This document shows, piece by piece, positions 21,801 to 31,187 of a stretch of 64,000 nt of DNA; within the stretch, counting starts at the first letter, position 1, and each line of letters begins with the position of its first letter. Below the pieces are notes generated by a model that was given only the letters and a program-made list of their open reading frames with translations, had not been told where the DNA came from and did no database searches. A program made the position numbers and the translations under genes. The DNA is from Triticum aestivum (taxonomy: Eukaryota; Streptophyta; Magnoliopsida; Poales; Poaceae): the NCBI RefSeq assembly GCF_018294505.1, contig NC_057802.1, forward strand, positions 552,834,202 to 552,898,201, in the 5' to 3' direction.

Positions 21801-24800
21801 ATTGGGATTGAGATGCTGTCAACCATCTCAATGTTTCACAACCACCATGATAGTTAAATAAAATTTATTCCTTTGAAGTAGGATAAAATTGGCTTTTCGC
21901 AAAACTGTAACCGTAGAGCTTTCCACCAGCCATATATGCATATAGTATAGCATTATTATTGTTCATTATTCTCTATGTGTTACATTGCCAGCATATTCCA
22001 TGTGCTGACCCGTTTTCGGGCTGCAACGCTTCATGTTGCAGACTTTTCAGACGACGAGTAAGGTGCCTTAGGTCGTGGTCTTATACTCAGTGATGCCGCT
22101 GGAGTTGATGGACTCACTTATCTTCCAAGTCTTCCGCTGTTATCGTTATTAGATGGCCTTAAGCCATGTTTATTATACTTAGTCTCTTCGGAGATATTCG
22201 ATGTAATAAGTGTGTGATTGCTACTCTGTTATAAATCCTCCATTTGTACTGTGCGTGTCAGCATTACTGATCCAGGGATGACACTGGTGCACAGCAGCAC
22301 AGGCCATTTGAGGTCTGGTCGCTACAAAGCCAACCCGATTTATCCTGAGATACATCCTCAACACTCAGCAGCCACTCCTCATCACCCATTTTCTAATTGA
22401 TTCATTACTCATTAGGCAGGACTATCATTAGGGTTTGTTGTGTGCTCAGTGCTACCTACACTTAATGGTTCAAATGTATTTCGGTAATCTTTAGTACCTC
22501 TAAAGTTCACAGGGTTTTCAAAATTCCGGCCCTCGGAACAGAAACTAGTCATTTTGGATTGTTGGTCGTAGTGACATTGACCCAGATTACTACTGCAAGC
22601 CAGGTTTGTTGACAATTTTACTTGTCTTTCTTACTCATTCGATATAATATCCAATTATTCACGTCGATTAGTTGCAAACAATAAGTGCTAGACAAACTTC
22701 TTCATTCAGATTTTGGACGGTCTCTTACTGTAGTTACAATTCTGCATACTGGTCCTAGTAAGCTCACAAGTAAATGATTGATTCACTACATCTATTCTTG
22801 CCTTGTCATATTTGTTGTGAATATTCTTTTAGGGTGGACCACCCTATTTCTAAATACTGAAACCGTAGACATGAGTGAATAGTATTTCTCTATGTGATCT
22901 CTTCCATCATGTGTGGGTAACGAACACTGCATTGTATAGAAAGAAAGTGTCATTTCCAGCTTTTACATAGGTTTCGATCTTTTACATGGAATACAATATG
23001 CCTACTTGCTTTGTGTCGCACTACCAACACTCCACCCTTGAAGCTAAACATTACGCCACTCATAATTGCTTAGTTTATTTGTTCAAATACGAATTTCATA
23101 TGATTCTAATGTTCCTACTTCAGTTTTGAAATGTGTGCCTGCCTGTTATAGAGACATAAGGGGTTTGTATTTCTGTGTGTGGTCTGGTCAGCACGGTTGG
23201 GGAGGTGAACTTTGCATATGCAGGGGTTTATAGGTTGACACTCTCCGAGTTGAATCCGCAATGCATTCCATAGATAATCTGACTACTTTTTATGTTTTCA
23301 TGAATCTCAGATTCTGAACAGCATCATAATGATTATGAGCTTGCGCGCATGAAAAGAATAAAGCAGAACAATGCCATGGCTATCAAACTTGGCATTAAGG
23401 GACTGAAATCAAGTCTGGATGCAATGCAATGCAAACGCTCTCCACCTACAGATTCATGCTCAGAATATGATCCTAACAGTGATTCTGAGCTAGAGGGAGA
23501 CCTAAGTCAATGTAGCTCCCTAGTGGAGGAGTCAGCGGAAGATGCCCTATCTTATTCACCCATCAAGGTACTTGCTCTATCTCAGATTCAAATGCTGTTC
23601 TTGTGTATCAGACGTTCAAAAGGAAGAGGGCGATTGCTGATCATGGAGGAGCACAAGCAAAGTATTTGGAAAAGGTAGTGGCACCTGATAAATCAAATAG
23701 CCCATTAGGTGTAGTTGCAATATCACCTGACCCACAAAATACCCCAACTCTAGCAGACTCTAGCCCTACTACACTGGTCATTTCTGATGCCCCAACTCAG
23801 CAGACCCCAACTGCAGCAAACAGTATGATTATGCCAGTTGACATAGCACCAGCTGTACGATGCAAAACCCCCATTCCAGCAAAGAGTACACCAAATCCAG
23901 TTGCCAAATCCCTTTTTGAACCAGAGAGAGCCCCAATTGCAGCAAATAGGACCCCTGTTCTGTATCTTCCCAGTTTAGAAGACGAAGCTTATGTTGTTGT
24001 CAGGAACTTTGTGCGCATCTTTCCTTCATGGAAATATTATACCGCAGACACAGAACAATTTCCAGTCTTCCTCCGCAACTTACGCGTAAGTAATGTACTA
24101 ATGTTATTCATGGTCATTACTGCATATGTTTCTGCTGACAGAAGACAAGATCTCATTCTTTTAAATAGGCGAGGAGCAAACTGGATTGTGATGACGAGCA
24201 AGGGTTGGTTGCGCTTTTCAAGCACTCGTTGATGAAGTATCGTTCCTACCTGAGGCAAGCGCACTTCGATGGCAAGCCTCTGAACGAAATTTCTGTAAAG
24301 TCTCCGGTGCTACATTTATCCGACGGTGACTGGAATAATCTTGTTATACATTGGTCTCGGCTGCAGCGTAAGGTACTGTCTATGATATCACATCACAATT
24401 TGAACTACATTTCTGCATTTGCCTTAGTGTCTCACTTGTACGAAAACTGTTAGCAGAAGAACATTCGTTCTCAAGGGACCACAGAATCTCGCAACTATAC
24501 TGCACACTCCATTGCTCTTGTGAGTACCTCTTGCCCTGTATGACCATACTTACTTTCATAGCTGTTTGATTATGTAGCATCACTGCACATGTTAGCCTCA
24601 TAATTGTCCATTTGGTGGACATTATAAGATCAGTATGGACTCTTACATAAATTTAGAATCAACCCAATGCTTTTGAAGAGGTTTAGCTCTGCAGTCCTCT
24701 TGTAAGGACTGAACGTGGTCTATCACTATACTTACATTTACAGCTACTCCCTCCGTCCCATAATATAAGAACGTTTTGTACAGTACACCAGTGTTCAAAA

Positions 24801-26213
24801 CACTCTTGTATTATGGGAAGAGGGATTCATTCATTTTGTAGCATTCTGCATCTTATCTCCCTCGCCCACCATTTACTAAAAAAGATCAGATCTATATTTA
24901 ATCTTACCAACAAGTAGAATACACAAACAATGTCGGTGCATAAGTGTAGCCCATTGCTCTTCTCAGTACATTTTGTCCTGTAACGCTTGTACTTCCAGGG
25001 ATTGGTAGTTGATTATGTAGCATCAATCTGCATCTTATCTTCATTATCCTCTATCCCTTACAGTATTATCATATCTATAATTACTCTCTACAAAATGTAG
25101 AGTACAGGCAATGCTTATGAAGAAGATTCTGTGCTGAAATTCTTGAGTTATCCTTCCCTTGACATGGAGAAGGGCATTATAAAGCCGGTGTTAACTGTTA
25201 ATGTAAGTCAGTCCTTCTAAAGCCTTTATCCTCAACTGCTGTTTAATTTGCTCATACTCCCTATCGTTTACTGCTGTTTAGTTTGCTGTTTCTACCAAAA
25301 TGCATGTTCGTAAGAACTGTAAGTTCTAAGTTTTACTTGTAAAACCAAATTCCTTATTCATACCATGCACATTACTTAATACTCCCTATATGTATGCTTG
25401 TTTTTGTGGATCTATAGTCCAGTGTGTGGTGAAGCAGCCCACGTTTGCACCTTGTCATCTCCTGTTTTATCTTACTGATGTGGCTGATGATATGAACAAC
25501 ATGCCATGCACATTATCAAAAATAGATACAATGATTTTCTTTGCCCTTCATTTATGCTTGTTATATTGACATGGTAATCCAGTAGTGTGGTGAAGCTCCC
25601 CGCATTATGAACAATGCCAAATTATGCTATTGATATTTTGAACTTACTCTTTATTTTCTAATTTGAAATTGGATAGAATTGACAGAACAGTTATCATCTT
25701 TGTTTATACACGTGCAAAACATGTCATCTCTCTACTTTGTTTCAGGGTGATATGCCTGATGGCATGCACAAGTCTGCTGAAGGCTATGAGACAAACCCAA
25801 CATATATTGCAGCAAAGAAGGCAAAACATCTTGAAGATAGCGAGACAACCCCAAAGTCTTGTCTTGATGCAGTTTTGAAGTTACTTGAGACTAACAGTCA
25901 GACAAGCTCACATAATTCGTTGTCTGAATCAGTTCGACTTCTTCAGTCTCGAGTTCTAGCAGAAAGGCATTCTGCAACTCAACTTCGACTTGAAGTCCTA
26001 TCTCTAAGAAAGATTGCAGAGAACACCAATGAGAACCTCATCGCTAAACAGCTACACCTGGAAGCTATGACCGACATGCTAGGCCGGTCTCACAGCCTTG
26101 CTCAGCAGCTTGCGCAGCAGTTCCCCTGCAAGGCTAACTTTCTTGAACTGTCTTGGAAGTGGTCTCGGTTCAGTATTATTTTGTTACGCTGCAATGGTGC
26201 CCAGTTTTTGTAA
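9804..26213 (+). CDS. Gene B: 7-exon En/Spm (CACTA) Transposase_24-like protein, 530 aa predicted
   Basis: Exons by hand with GT/AG borders: 9804-9828, 23311-23567, 23612-24085, 24169-24372, 24457-24519, 25101-25202, 25746-26213 (TAA). They join without a stop (first junction phase 1, the rest phase 0). Exon 2 has the plant pattern YE..R..RI.QN....LGI..L. Exon 3 has a basic cluster (KRKRA), a Pro/Ala/Thr-rich linker and an acidic end. Exons 4-5 match the Transposase_24 (Ptta/En/Spm) pattern: a basic helix ([16 protein letters not shown]), [15 protein letters not shown], then [15 protein letters not shown]. Exon 7 ends in a coiled coil ([19 protein letters not shown]) related to gene A. The product is probably a TNPA/TNP1-like accessory protein acting on the CACTA ends in the nucleus. 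A start at the upstream ATG 9570 is possible. Intron 1 holds an 11.7-kb retrotransposon, so expression may be impaired. Confidence 0.6.
10155..10300 (+). repeat. Intron-1 direct repeat, left copy
   Basis: This segment is similar to 23005-23150 on the other side of the retrotransposon: both contain gctt.gtgtc, (a/c)actccaccc, aagctaaaca, cttagtt, tgttcaaata.gaat, and aatgttccta...agttt.gaaa. Copies are clearly diverged, so this is an old duplication inside intron 1 of gene B that predates the much younger retrotransposon between them. Confidence 0.5.
10301..10585. other. GC-rich block in gene B intron 1 with a 14-bp palindrome
   Basis: The base composition jumps to GC-rich at about 10310. A perfect palindrome gtgggccggcccac lies at 10327-10340, and the block ends at the AAGCC target site of the retrotransposon. 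Open frames exist on both strands, but none matches anything I recognise. It could be a captured exon or a small insertion; nothing equivalent follows immediately on the other side of the retrotransposon. Confidence 0.35.
10591..13502 (+). repeat. 5' LTR of the chromovirus
   Basis: The LTR starts TG and ends CA. It contains an AT-rich first 450 bp, a GC-rich CCG-repeat block followed by an N gap (11267-11550), tandem short cgttcg/aacg-type motifs (11710-11800) and a TG-rich 3' half. Transcription should start within it, but no clear TATA box stands out; catatatata at 11220 is the best candidate. Confidence 0.92.
11267..11550. other. Assembly gap (284 N) in the chromovirus 5' LTR
   Basis: The gap opens at a CCG-repeat (ccgccgccgccgc). 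It corresponds to the same LTR site as the gap at 19660-20413, which identifies a GC-rich hard-to-sequence block. Confidence 0.95.
13507..13519 (+). other. Primer binding site, tRNA-Met type
   Basis: The sequence tggtatcagagca follows the 5' LTR after four bases (aagt). It is complementary to the 3' end of initiator tRNA-Met, the usual primer for chromoviruses. Confidence 0.85.
13614..14345 (+). CDS. Extra ORF upstream of gag, 243 aa, coiled coil
   Basis: An intact frame lies between the PBS and gag of the chromovirus. The N-terminal half is globular with a conserved-looking core ([21 protein letters not shown]), residues about 140-195 form a strongly charged coiled coil (heptads through [20 protein letters not shown]), and the C-terminus is very acidic ([12 protein letters not shown]). 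It has no zinc knuckle, protease or RT motif. The ATG follows an AG-rich spot (aggaATGGCG), and a 199-bp spacer separates its stop from the gag ATG. Standard chromoviruses have only gag-pol, so this is an accessory ORF of unknown role; RNA binding, assembly or silencing suppression are only guesses. The frame is intact while gag-pol carries two stops. Confidence 0.75.
   Translation: MANVRSKFMQPDEDTPFGRHLKEVTKYLNIGIPSVTGTCNATLPEEESWKIQVIIPGRTFAPITEPIRLVFEAPTWSLGKSMAAHIAMGRIGEVYHQELKDTIYQICGRRDAQWEMIKTKKDGSIAAFIQEQNQHIRRQENQMCTDKEELKKAFTKIKELQEELKTTREDYLEEINALVGKIDDLENKIGSFVGNPVPKAEVDECTCPDNYIIIDDTDSEPSEDDWIDEAGADIMESSTDQNF
14346..14544 (+). other. Spacer between extra ORF and gag
   Basis: T-rich spacer of 199 bp with no frame of note. 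It contains pyrimidine-rich runs before the gag ATG (ttttctctctag at about 14489; cttttctaaacccatcag just upstream of 14545). The latter ends in an AG that could act as a splice acceptor for a gag message skipping the first ORF. That is inference. Confidence 0.3.
14545..18933 (+). pseudogene. gag-pol polyprotein of the chromovirus, two in-frame TAG stops
   Basis: One continuous frame of 1463 codons encodes the polyprotein, interrupted only by TAG at 15250-15252 and 18412-18414. Gag has the capsid-type W-rich region ([11 protein letters not shown]) and a CCHC knuckle ([14 protein letters not shown], about 15424). Protease has DTGAS (from 15628). RT has the VFIDDIL active site (DD at 16564-16569). 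RNase H has [12 protein letters not shown] (about 17000). Integrase has an HHCC finger and D,D,E at 17848, 18031 and 18139, and GPY/F-type sequence follows. The C-terminal chromodomain (about 18750-18900) has the [14 protein letters not shown] pattern. Both stops fit single C-to-T changes of CAG codons. The first splits gag before the knuckle and the second separates the chromodomain part. Proteins could only be made by readthrough or in trans. Confidence 0.9.
18932..18943 (+). other. Polypurine tract of the chromovirus
   Basis: The tract aaggggggtagg overlaps the end of the pol frame and lies two bases before the 3' LTR. It would serve as plus-strand primer in reverse transcription. Confidence 0.8.
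18946..22326 (+). repeat. 3' LTR of the chromovirus
   Basis: Nearly identical to 10591-13502 outside the N gaps. Most differences I see are transitions plus small indels in A or T runs. Its N gap (19660-20413) opens in the same GC-rich CCG block as the gap in the 5' LTR. The LTR ends gtcgctaca, followed by the AAGCC target duplication. Confidence 0.92.
19660..20413. other. Assembly gap (754 N) in the chromovirus 3' LTR
   Basis: Same position in the LTR as the 5' gap but of different length; at least one size is therefore an estimate. Confidence 0.95.
22332..23310 (+). other. Remainder of gene B intron 1
   Basis: AT-rich intron sequence with no supported exon; it carries the right copy of the diverged intron repeat (23005-23150). 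It ends in a pyrimidine-rich run and the acceptor tgaatctcag before exon 2. The whole of intron 1 is 13,482 bp, of which 11,736 bp is the retrotransposon plus a 5-bp duplication. Confidence 0.5.
24520..25100 (+). other. Gene B intron 5, with MITE
   Basis: Between donor gtgagt (24520) and acceptor aaaatgtag (25100). It contains a degraded Stowaway MITE and repeated tgtagcat...ctgcatcttatc segments (about 24837 and 25016), suggesting a small local duplication. No coding signal is visible. Confidence 0.5.
24747..24824. mobile_element. Degraded Stowaway-type MITE
   Basis: It starts ctccctccgtcccataatat after a TA (24745-24746) and ends with the partly complementary tgtattatgggaagaggga. The right TIR is mutated and the right TA is not clear. 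Size about 78 bp, typical of small Stowaway families of Triticeae introns. Confidence 0.7.
25203..25745 (+). other. Gene B intron 6
   Basis: Bounded by donor gtaagt (25203) and acceptor ttgtttcag (25745). AT-rich; it contains a loosely repeated block around accatgcacatt / gtgtggtgaagc (about 25365-25440 and 25500-25600). No exon supported. Confidence 0.45.
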
Positions 26214-26439
26214 TCTGCTTCTTCATTGCGCTTTATGATCACTGGTGGCGAACTTCGATGCCCAGTGGATGTAATATACCTTAAATCCTTTATTGTATAG
26301 TGTAGGTTTATTCTTAGTTACTATGCCGTAATTTCTTTATTGTATAGAGTAGCTTTGTTCTTAATTCCTACTAGTTACTGCCATCATTCGCTATCTGAAA
26401 AAAAATCAGATGTAGTCGACCGGACTGAAACATTCGACT
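26214..26439 (+). other. Gene B 3' UTR
   Basis: T-rich, with two similar segments (ctttattgtatag.gtag.tt at about 26288 and 26336). It leads directly into the GGGCC-rich CACTA subterminal region, so the gene B transcript probably ends at or within the start of that region. Confidence 0.45.
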
Positions 26440-27790
26440 CTAACGGGCCAGGTTTTTAGCGGGCCACAATTGGGCCGGCATGCGTCTTTCTTGGGCCCGA
26501 ATGATTGGGGCCGTCACACATTGTGCCAGGCCCAAACTTACACCGGCCTATATTTTGGTTGGGCCTTTTGTCGACCCAGCGCTTAGTTTGGCCCAGGTAG
26601 CGTTGGGCCATTAACAGGCTGAATATTGTACTGGCCTGTTACGGCCGAGATGAAACCACAGGCCTTTAGCAGGCCAAAATGCATGTTGGGCCTCAATTTT
26701 CACTAGTCGTCGACGGGCCTTCAGGAGGCCGAAATGTAGACCGGCCGTTTTGGGCCCAGTTAGCTCACGGGCCGTTACCAGGCCGAAACATATCTCGGGC
26801 CTTAGTTTGCCCACTGATATCATGGGCCTTTAAGAGGCTGAAAGCTTAGCACAGGCATCAACGGGCCGAATTACGCGACAGGCCTTTAACAGGCCCAAAG
26901 TCACGTTGGGCTTAACTGTTGACACCTTTAGCACGAGCCGTTAGTGGGCCCGATGTCCCGTCGGACCATATATGGCCCATGGGCAGCACGGGCCATTCCC
27001 AGGCCGAAAGTCACACCAGGCTAAAATGGGCCCATGTCTACAACAGGCCTCTAACTGGCCGAAAGTCACTGGGCTGTAGTTGGGCCCAAATATTCGGCGA
27101 ACAATTGACGGGCCAGATCTGGCTTCGGGCCGCAAATGGGCCCAAATATTGGGCGAACAATTAACGGGCTAGATCAGGCTTCGGGCCATAAATGGGCCCA
27201 AATATTGGGCGAACAATTAACGTGCCAGATCTGGCTTCGGGCCGTAAATGGGCCTTTATTAAGCAGGCCGTTATTGGGCTGGCCCACTAGTACCTGATTA
27301 AGTTCTACGGGCCTTTGACTGGGCCGGCCTTTTTAACCTATATGGGCCTCTGTTGGGCCCAGCCACGTGTCGACGTATCATAGGCATGTCTCCTCCAATG
27401 GACGGGCGACATCTGGCCCACTGACGAGCTGACAGGTGTTCCCTTCGGCCAATCAGAATTTTACACGTGGAAATTTCCCATTGGTCAGGGCTGTTAACGG
27501 GTTATCGGATCCAAAATCCGACCCGATAGCTTAACGGCGTTCCGTTACGGTGGATGCCACGTGTCGGTCACCCTTGACGAAAGCACTTCTATGACGCGCG
27601 ATTTATCGTCATGGAAGTGGACTCTTCCGTGATGATAATTTTGGTAATGTCATGGAACACTTCTACGACAGCACAGGTATGACTATCTTGATTATGTCAT
27701 AAATTTGTCATGGATGTACATGCATGAAAAAAAAACGCGACCTACTGTGACAAACACGTATCATCACGGAAGTGTATTTTTTTTGTAGTG
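26440..27790 (+). mobile_element. CACTA (En/Spm) 3' subterminal repeats and terminus
   Basis: From 26440 to about 27560 the sequence is a dense array of short units such as acgggcc.tta.caggccgaaa in both orientations, typical of Triticeae CACTA subterminal regions where the accessory protein binds. From 27590 to the end, copies of a TCATGGAAGTG / CTTCCGTGATGA motif appear in both directions. The element ends ...cacggaagtgtattttttttgtagtg at 27790, i.e. CACTACAAAAAAAATACACT on the minus strand, the hallmark terminus. The probable 3-bp duplication is cat (27791-27793). The flanking sequence is an interrupted gypsy LTR, so the CACTA inserted into it. The 5' terminus is not in the window; genes A and B are presumed to be inside the element. 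Confidence 0.85.
27082..27249 (+). repeat. 56-bp tandem repeat, 3 copies, in the CACTA subterminal region
   Basis: Copies start at 27082, 27138 and 27194 with gggcccaaatattgggcgaac and continue through attaacgggccagatctggcttcgggcc. They differ by a few bases. A fourth start (27250, gggcc) diverges at once. This is a recent local amplification of a higher-order unit made of the shorter GGGCC motifs. Confidence 0.9.
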
Positions 27791-28753
27791 CATATAGTAG
27801 CCGGAGTGATCCCGCCGGGGGAACTTCCCTCCCGGAGGGGGAAATCATCGTCATCATCATCACCAACGACTCTCCCATCTTGGGGAGGGCAATCTCCATC
27901 AACATCTTCAACAACACCATCTCATCTCAAACTCTAGTTCATCTCTTGTGTTCAATCTTGTTACCGAAACTATAGGTTGGTGCTTATGGGTGACTAGTAG
28001 TGTTGATTACATCTTGTAGTTGATTACTATATGGTTTATTTGGTGGAATATTATATGTTCAGATCCATTATGCTTATTAATACTTCTATGATCATGAGCA
28101 TTTTTATCATTTATGAGTAGTCACTTTTGTTCTTGAGGTCACAGGAGAGATCATGTTGCAAGTAATCATGTGAATTTGATACGTGTTCGATATTTTGATA
28201 GTATGTATGTTGTGATTCCCTTAGTGGTGTCATGTGAACATTGACTACATGACACTTCACCATACTTGGGCCTAAGGGAATGCATTGTGGAGTAGAAATT
28301 AGATGATGGGTTGCGAGAGTGACAGAAGCTTAAACCCCAATTTATGCGCTATTCCGTAAGGGTCCGATTGGATCCCAAGGTTTAATGCTATGGTTAGAAT
28401 TTATTCTTAATACTTTTCTCATAGTTGCGGAAACTTGCGGGAGGGTTAATCAAAAGTAGGAGGTTTGTTCCAGCACCTAAGCACCGGTCCACCCACATAT
28501 CAAATTATCAAAGTAGCGAACACGAATTAAACCAACACGATGAAAGTGACTAGATGAAAATCCCGTGTACCCACAAGAACGCTTTGCTTATCATAAGAGA
28601 CCGTTTTGGCCTGTCCTTTGCCTCAAAAGGATTGGGCTACCTTTCTGTACTTTTGTTACTACTATCGTTACTTGCTCGTTACAATTTATCTTGCTATCAA
28701 ACTACTCCACTACTTACAATTTCAGCACTTGCAGACATTACCTTACTGAAAAC
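27791..28753 (+). mobile_element. Gypsy-A left LTR fragment, cut by CACTA and copia
   Basis: This segment aligns along its whole length with 58862-59828 inside the complete LTR at 58397-59919, with roughly 3-4% differences by eye. Its first ~460 bp are missing because the CACTA element ends here, and it stops at ttactgaaaac where the copia LTR begins. It contains a short leader-like block (ctcatctcaaactctagttcatc) and the AT-rich LTR body. Its last ~90 bp and the start of the internal region are absent from the window. Confidence 0.85.
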
Positions 28754-29396
28754 TGAAGGAAATATGACCTAGAGACAATAATAAAGTTGTTGTTTATATT
28801 TCCTTATATCATGATAAATGTTTATTATTCATGCTAGAATTGTATTAACCGGAAACTTTGTACATGTGTGAATACATAGACAAACAAAGTGTCCCTAGTA
28901 TGCCTCTACTTGACTAGATCGTTAATCAAAGATGGTTAAGTTTCCTAATCATAGACATGTGTTGTCATTTGATGAACGTGATCACATCATTAGAGAATGA
29001 TGTGATGGACAAGACCCATCCGTTAGCTTAGCATAATTATCGTTTAGTTTTATTGCTATTGCTTTCTTCATGACTTATACATGTTCCTCTGACTATGAGA
29101 TTATGCAACTCCCGAATACCGGAGGAACACTTTGTGTGCTATCAAACGTCACAATGTAACTGGGTGATTATAAAGATGCTCTACGGGTGTCTCCGAAGGT
29201 GTTTGTTGAGTTGGCATAGATCAAGATTAGGATTTGTCACTCCGAGTATCGGAGAGGTATCTCTGGGCCCTCTCGGTAATGCACATCACTATGAGCCTTG
29301 CAAGCGATGTGACTAATGAGTTAGTTACGGGATAATGCATTCGGAACGAGTAAACAGACTTGCCAGTAACGAGATTGAACTAGGTATGAGGATACC
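28754..29396 (+). repeat. Copia left LTR, first part
   Basis: Starts tgaaggaaatatg and matches 48976-49617 and 53919-54056. The five bases before it are aaaac, which also occur at the equivalent position of the uninterrupted gypsy-A LTR (near 59824), fitting a target duplication. It stops at the ATACC target site of the 29397 element and continues at 42732. Confidence 0.9.
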
Positions 29397-30956
29397 TGAT
29401 ACGTCTCCAACGTATCTATAATTTTTGATTGTTCCATGCTATTATATATCCTGTTTTGGATGTTTAATGGGCTTTATTTTATACTTTTATATTATTTTTG
29501 GGACTAACCTATTAACCCAAGGCCCAGTGCAAATTGCTGTTTTTTTGCCTATTTCAGTGTTTCGCAGAAAAGGAATATCAAACGAAGTCCAAATGGAATG
29601 AAACCTTCGGGAGCGTGATTTTTGGAACAAACGTGATCCAGAGGACTTGGAGTGGACGTCAAGAAACGAACGAGGAGGCCACGAGGCATGGAGGCGCGCA
29701 TGCCCCCTGGGCGCGCCCCCACCCTCGTGGGCCCCTCGTGGCTCCACCGACCTACTTCTTCCTCCTATATATACCTACGTACCCCAAAACCATCCAGGAG
29801 CACCACGAAACCCTATTTCCACCGCCGCAACCTTCTGTACTCATGAGATCCCATCTTGGGGCCTTTTCCGGCGCTCCGCCGGAGGGGGAATCCATCATGG
29901 AGGGCTTCTACATCAACACCATAGCCTCTCCGATGATGTGTGAGTAGTTTACCACAGACCTTCGGGTCCATAGTTATTAGCTAGATGGCTTCTTCTCTCT
30001 CTTTGGATCTCAATACAAAGTTCTCCCCGATCTTCTTGGAGATCTATTTGCTTAGACTCTTTTTTGGTGTGTTTGTCGAGATCCGATGAATTGTGGGTTT
30101 ATGGTGAAGATTATCTATGAACAATATTTGAATCTTCTCTGAATTCTTTTATGTATGATTATCTTTGCAAGTCTCTTTGAATTATAAGTTTGATTTGGCC
30201 TACTAGATTGACCTTTCTTGCAATGGGGGAAGTGCTTAGCTTTGGGTTCAATCTTGCGTTGCTCGATCTCAGTGACAGAAGGGAAAACGACACGTGTTGT
30301 ATTGTTGCCATCGAGGATAAAAAGATGGGTTTTATATCATATTGCTTGAGTTTATCCCTCTACATCATGTCATCTTGCCTAACGCGTTACTCTGTTCCCA
30401 TGAACTTAATACTCTAGATGCATGCTGGATAGCGGTCGATGTGTGGAGTAATAGTAGTAGATGCAGGCAGGAGTCGGTCTACTTGTTACGGATGTGATGC
30501 ATATATACATGATCATGCCTAGATATTCTCATAACTATGCTCAATTCTATCAATTGCTCGACAGTAATTTGTTCACCCACCGTAATACTTATGCTATCTT
30601 GAGAGAAGTCACTAGTGAAACCTATGGCCCCCGGGTCTATTTTCTCTCATATAAGTTTTCGATCTATTTTATTTTGCAATCTATACTTTCAATCTTTATC
30701 ATAAAAATACCAAAAAAATTATCTTATCATCTCTATGAGATCTCACTTTTGCAAGTGACCATGAAGGGATTGACAACCCCTTTATCGCGTTGGTTGCAAG
30801 GTTCTTATTTGTTTGTGTAGGTACGAGGGACTTGCGTGTGGCCTCCTACTGGATTGATACCTTGGTTCTCAAAAACGGAGGGAAATACTTACGCTACTTT
30901 GCTGCATCACCCTTTCCTCTTCAAGGAAAAACCAACGCTGTGCTCAAGAGGTAGCA
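29397..30956 (+). repeat. Left LTR of the non-autonomous gypsy element
   Basis: Contains a paired GGCGCGCC-rich patch near 29703-29720, a TATA box (ctatatatacc, about 29765) and a leader with ccgccgcaacc. The R/U5 part reads on to gaggtagca. The TATA position near the middle marks U3/R. Confidence 0.9.
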
Positions 30957-30967
30957 AGAAGGATTTC

Positions 30968-30985
30968 TGGCGCCGTTGCCTGGGA
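30968..30985 (+). other. Primer binding site, tRNA-Asp type
   Basis: tggcgccgttgcctggga begins 12 bases after the LTR. It complements the 3' end of plant tRNA-Asp (CCA included) at nearly all positions. Confidence 0.8.
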
Positions 30986-31187
30986 GTCTACGCACAAGTC
31001 AAGACATACCAAGTACCCATCACAAACTCTTATCCCTCGCATTACATTATTTGCCATTTGCCTCTCGTTTTCCTCTCCCCCACTTCACCCTTGCCGTTTT
31101 ATTCGCCTTCTTCCCGTATGTCTTTCTGTTTGTGTTTCCACGTGCCTTCTATTTGCTTGCATCTTTGCTTGCTAGAAATCTTTTGAT

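Larger units (their letters stand above)
10591..22326 (+). mobile_element. Complete Tekay/Del-type chromovirus (Ty3/gypsy LTR retrotransposon)
   Basis: The element has LTRs of about 2.9-3.4 kb (both contain N gaps), each starting tgtaacatccc and ending gtcgctaca. The 5-bp target duplication AAGCC lies at 10586-10590 and 22327-22331. A tRNA-Met type PBS (tggtatcagagc, 13507) and a purine tract (aaggggggtagg, 18932-18943) sit at the usual places. Gene order is extra ORF, gag, protease, RT, RNase H, integrase, chromodomain, which defines chromoviruses; the long LTRs suit the Tekay/Del lineage. My eye count gives roughly 20-odd substitutions in about 2.6 kb of comparable LTR, so the insertion is recent. 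It sits in intron 1 of gene B in the same orientation. Confidence 0.92.

Noticed and set aside
29647..29947. Overlapping frames in the LTR U5/leader (also 41500-41700)
   Set aside because: Present identically in both LTRs, with several frames open at once; best explained as LTR sequence, not genes.
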